A stretch of 64,000 nt of DNA from Paramarasmius palmivorus (lineage: Eukaryota; Basidiomycota; Agaricomycetes; Agaricales; Marasmiaceae). Position 1 is the first letter of the stretch; each line of letters opens with the position of its first letter. The position numbers were made by a program, and so were the translations under genes. Under the pieces are notes generated by a model, which did no database searches, was not told the DNA's origin, and saw only the letters and a list, made by a program, of their open reading frames with translations. Below are positions 61,587-64,000 of the stretch, piece after piece. The DNA is taken from positions 186,001-250,000 of the forward strand of contig JAYKXP010000026.1 in the NCBI GenBank assembly GCA_037176845.1, read 5' to 3'.

Positions 61587-62350
61587 AGTATGTATATGTC
61601 GGTAAGTAACCCTCTCTGACTTGCGGTGGCAACCCCTTCTGATGGAGCTTTGTTGTTCAGTCAGCTTATAAACCTCCATTCATGGTTTATAGAAAAAGGG
61701 TTTTGGCAGGAACCTGTCATAAAATGTTTGTTTTGCGTCAACCCGCGCGCGGCCGCATTCGGTTTGGTTCAAGTTTCTACTGTTCAGGGGCGTGTAATAT
61801 CGTCATACTCTTGTGACAAACTACACCGAAGTGGACCTTTTGGACTTTTGAGGCTGCCCGAGTCCTCTCCGAGTCTAGGTTTTGGCTTGTGTAAGATGCT
61901 TTGATGACTGTAAACGCTCGGTCTCCAAAGGATGTCCGGGAAAAAAGGTCACCGGAAGGTGCGACGAAATTCGTCAAAGGATGATTATAGCCACGGCGGA
62001 CTAACTTTAATATTCGGTACTCGAGTTGTCCGTAGACAAAATTTTTCGTTGACAAAGATCGGTGTTGTAGCGGGGGATCGCACTTACTAACCAGGTCGGA
62101 GCCCCGGCTGGATCAGTCAATGTGACAGGGTCACAGCATTTTGTAATGGGGGGCTCGGAGAGATCAAATAAAACATCGCTCAGTCATCTCCCGTCTATTT
62201 CATGATCAATGCTTGCTAGTCAGCAATCCTAACTCTCTCCCTTATATTTTCACCGTCCTCAACGTCCTCTGCACTCTACCGGAAACCTACTGAACCTCAG
62301 CTCTCGATAGACTCTTAGAGTCACTCTAATTCCTTTTATTCTTCCCCACA
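61587..62350. other. Intergenic region
   Basis: No supported gene; the right end is the C/T-rich leader of the DsbA-like gene. Confidence 0.45.
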
Positions 62351-63341
62351 ATGTCGGCGTTCAATCGTAAAGTCAAGTTGACAGTGATCAACGACATGGT
62401 ATGTGGATGCTACTTTATCAGCTAGAACTAGAAAACTGAGGGTTTACTCTTTTAGATTTGCCCAAACTGTTCTATTGGGCAGCATGAACTGATCAGCGCA
62501 ATTTCCTACTGTCAGGATGTCCTTCACCTTCCCCTTACCTTTGAAATCGAATGCATGCCCTTCCGACTCATACCTACAAACATAATCAACGAATCAACTC
62601 CCAAGGTTGAGAAGTCCGACTTTTTCACCGATCGTTTCGGAAAGGAAGCTTTCTCGAGCATGGAAGCTGGGATAGCAAAGTGGGCGAACGAGAAAAAAAT
62701 ACCTATGTGTGTTCCTGGATCCGGTTCCCTTTTTTGAACATTACTCATGCAAATGTACCTTTCTAGCTCGTTCAAGGGTGTCATGAGTTGCTCCACCCGA
62801 GCTCACCGTCTGTCCAGAAAAGCTTACCAACTCGGCGGACAAGACAAGCAGTTACCTATCCTCTGTGCGATATTCAGGGCTCATCTGGAAGAAGCCAAGG
62901 ACATCAGTGATATTGATGTCCTCGCAGACCTCGCGCAGCAAACTGGTGTCATGTCGCGGGAAGAGGTTCGTGTGCCACCTTATTTTTATTGCTGTTACTA
63001 ATCAGTATCGGATTTCCACTAGGCCGTGGCTTTCCTTCAATCGAACGAGTTGGAGGATGAAGTAAACAGGATGTGCGACGAAGCCAGGTCAAAGGGTGTT
63101 ACTGGTGTTCCGATGACTGTCATAGACGGGAAGTGGGTGCTGAATGGCGGTCAATCATCGGAAGTATTCGTTCAGGTGAAGCATTACATCCTAACGCATC
63201 ATTTTCGCTGTATTGATAATGCTATACGTCTTTTTTCGACAGGTGTTCAAGAAGTTGGCTTACGCTGGCGTGCATGCTGCCCCTTCGCCCTTCGCTCCTC
63301 CCGTCCATGAGGTGGCTCATCAAGTCCATCTAGCTGCTTAA
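62351..63341 (+). CDS. DsbA-family thioredoxin-fold oxidoreductase (FrnE-like)
   Basis: Five exons (62351-62398, 62456-62706, 62767-62965, 63023-63175, 63243-63341) sum to 750 nt, or 249 residues. The sequence VKLTVINDMICPNC brings the CxxC redox pair at the end of the first strand, followed by a helical insertion and the cis-Pro region GVTGVPMTVIDGKWVLNGGQ. That is the layout of DsbA/FrnE thiol oxidoreductases; 2-hydroxychromene-2-carboxylate isomerases share the fold but lack the CxxC. No signal peptide is seen, so it is probably cytosolic. The partner and substrate are unknown. Confidence 0.88.
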
Positions 63342-64000
63342 CACGCTGCCTTTCTTGTGTATACGTTTCATTTGATTAATGTTTTATGTATGATTCCCTT
63401 GTTTTTTTAGGACACACACCAATACCACGTTTCATTTTTGTTGTCGTTTCTGGATTTCAGCGGTCGTTTTGGTTATCGGGGAGGCTGGGAATGCTTCAGC
63501 GTGCAACTGTCAGCAAGAATGATGATTACAGTCAGCAAACGGGATTAGGCGCTCATCTTACCGGTGTGGCCGACGTATCCTTATGGGATCTCGTGGATTA
63601 CTTTACTTAGTTCAACTCTGTTCAATTCTTTCGTACAAAGTGGGTCCAAGCCTCCATCCAATCATGGTCAATGAATTGCGTATCAATTCATTCGTCTCTA
63701 CCGGGAAAGATGCATACCATGTACGGCAACCCGCAGGCCGAAGGTCGTGTCCAGCGCTGCAACATAATGTATTTAGGCGCAGCTCTTCGAGCGAGCTCGA
63801 GCGGCGAGCCGGAAGCCCTACCATGTTTCCGGAGAGAATGTTGAGATGACTTGTGAGAGCTCCAGCCTGGATTAAGACCTGGACAGCGGATGACTGAAGG
63901 TGGATTACCTATTTGCACTTTGCCGGTGGGACGCCGGATGGTTTACGTCGAAAGGCGATGTCATTCTGATGTCATCTCGCTGCGTTTTCCTGTCCCACCT
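63342..64000. other. 3' flank of the window
   Basis: No gene is supported. Short frames on both strands lack motifs. Near 63950-63985 the sequence gatgtcat occurs twice (gatgtcattctgatgtcat). Confidence 0.4.

Overview
The window is nuclear DNA of a filamentous basidiomycete, most likely an Agaricomycete. Genes are split by many 45-70 nt GT-AG introns. Families typical of that class are present: DUF6593, FunK1 kinase, a NACHT NTPase, F-box/RNI-like proteins, a laccase and a berberine-bridge-type oxidase. The tRNA-Arg has an intron after position 37. No operons, prokaryotic signals or CRISPR arrays were seen. Gene models were built by hand from splice sites, reading frame and family motifs.

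Left part (1-16 kb): 3' part of an F-box/LRR gene; a two-helix membrane protein; an Hst3/Hst4-type sirtuin; a secreted PL1 pectate lyase with a one-base lesion; a DUF6593 gene (minus); a GIT1/PHO84-like MFS transporter with 21 exons; unassigned coding-like remnants; SEM1/DSS1 (minus); tRNA-Arg(CCG); and an F-box protein (minus).

Centre (16-32 kb): a divergent metabolic pair, acetate kinase (minus) and phosphoketolase (plus), sharing a 540-bp intergenic region. Together they convert xylulose-5-P or fructose-6-P through acetyl-P to acetate and ATP. Next comes a 1,813-residue protein with a nucleotidyltransferase-like N-terminus and ankyrin repeats, a doubtful small gene, and a FunK1 kinase.

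Right-centre (32-50 kb): laccase (minus); a gene-poor 2-kb stretch holding a 485-bp element with 15-bp terminal inverted repeats, G-runs and telomere-like repeats; a NACHT NTPase (minus); a berberine-bridge-type FAD oxidase (minus); an F-box gene with a frame break; a Zn2Cys6 transcription factor (minus); and an RNI-like gene with a frame break.

Right part (50-64 kb): two small secreted proteins, one with a triple Cys/Thr/Tyr repeat; an F-box gene (minus); PFK-2/FBPase-2; a plasma-membrane-type casein kinase I (minus) convergent with it; a single-exon F-box gene; and a DsbA-like oxidoreductase.

Three signals run across the window. Four introns use GC-AG ends. Several exons are only 6-17 nt. 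Four genes carry single-nucleotide frame breaks and a fifth has an unresolved junction, which suggests either assembly indels or recent decay. Pectate lyase, laccase and the FAD oxidase fit a saprotrophic or plant-associated life style.
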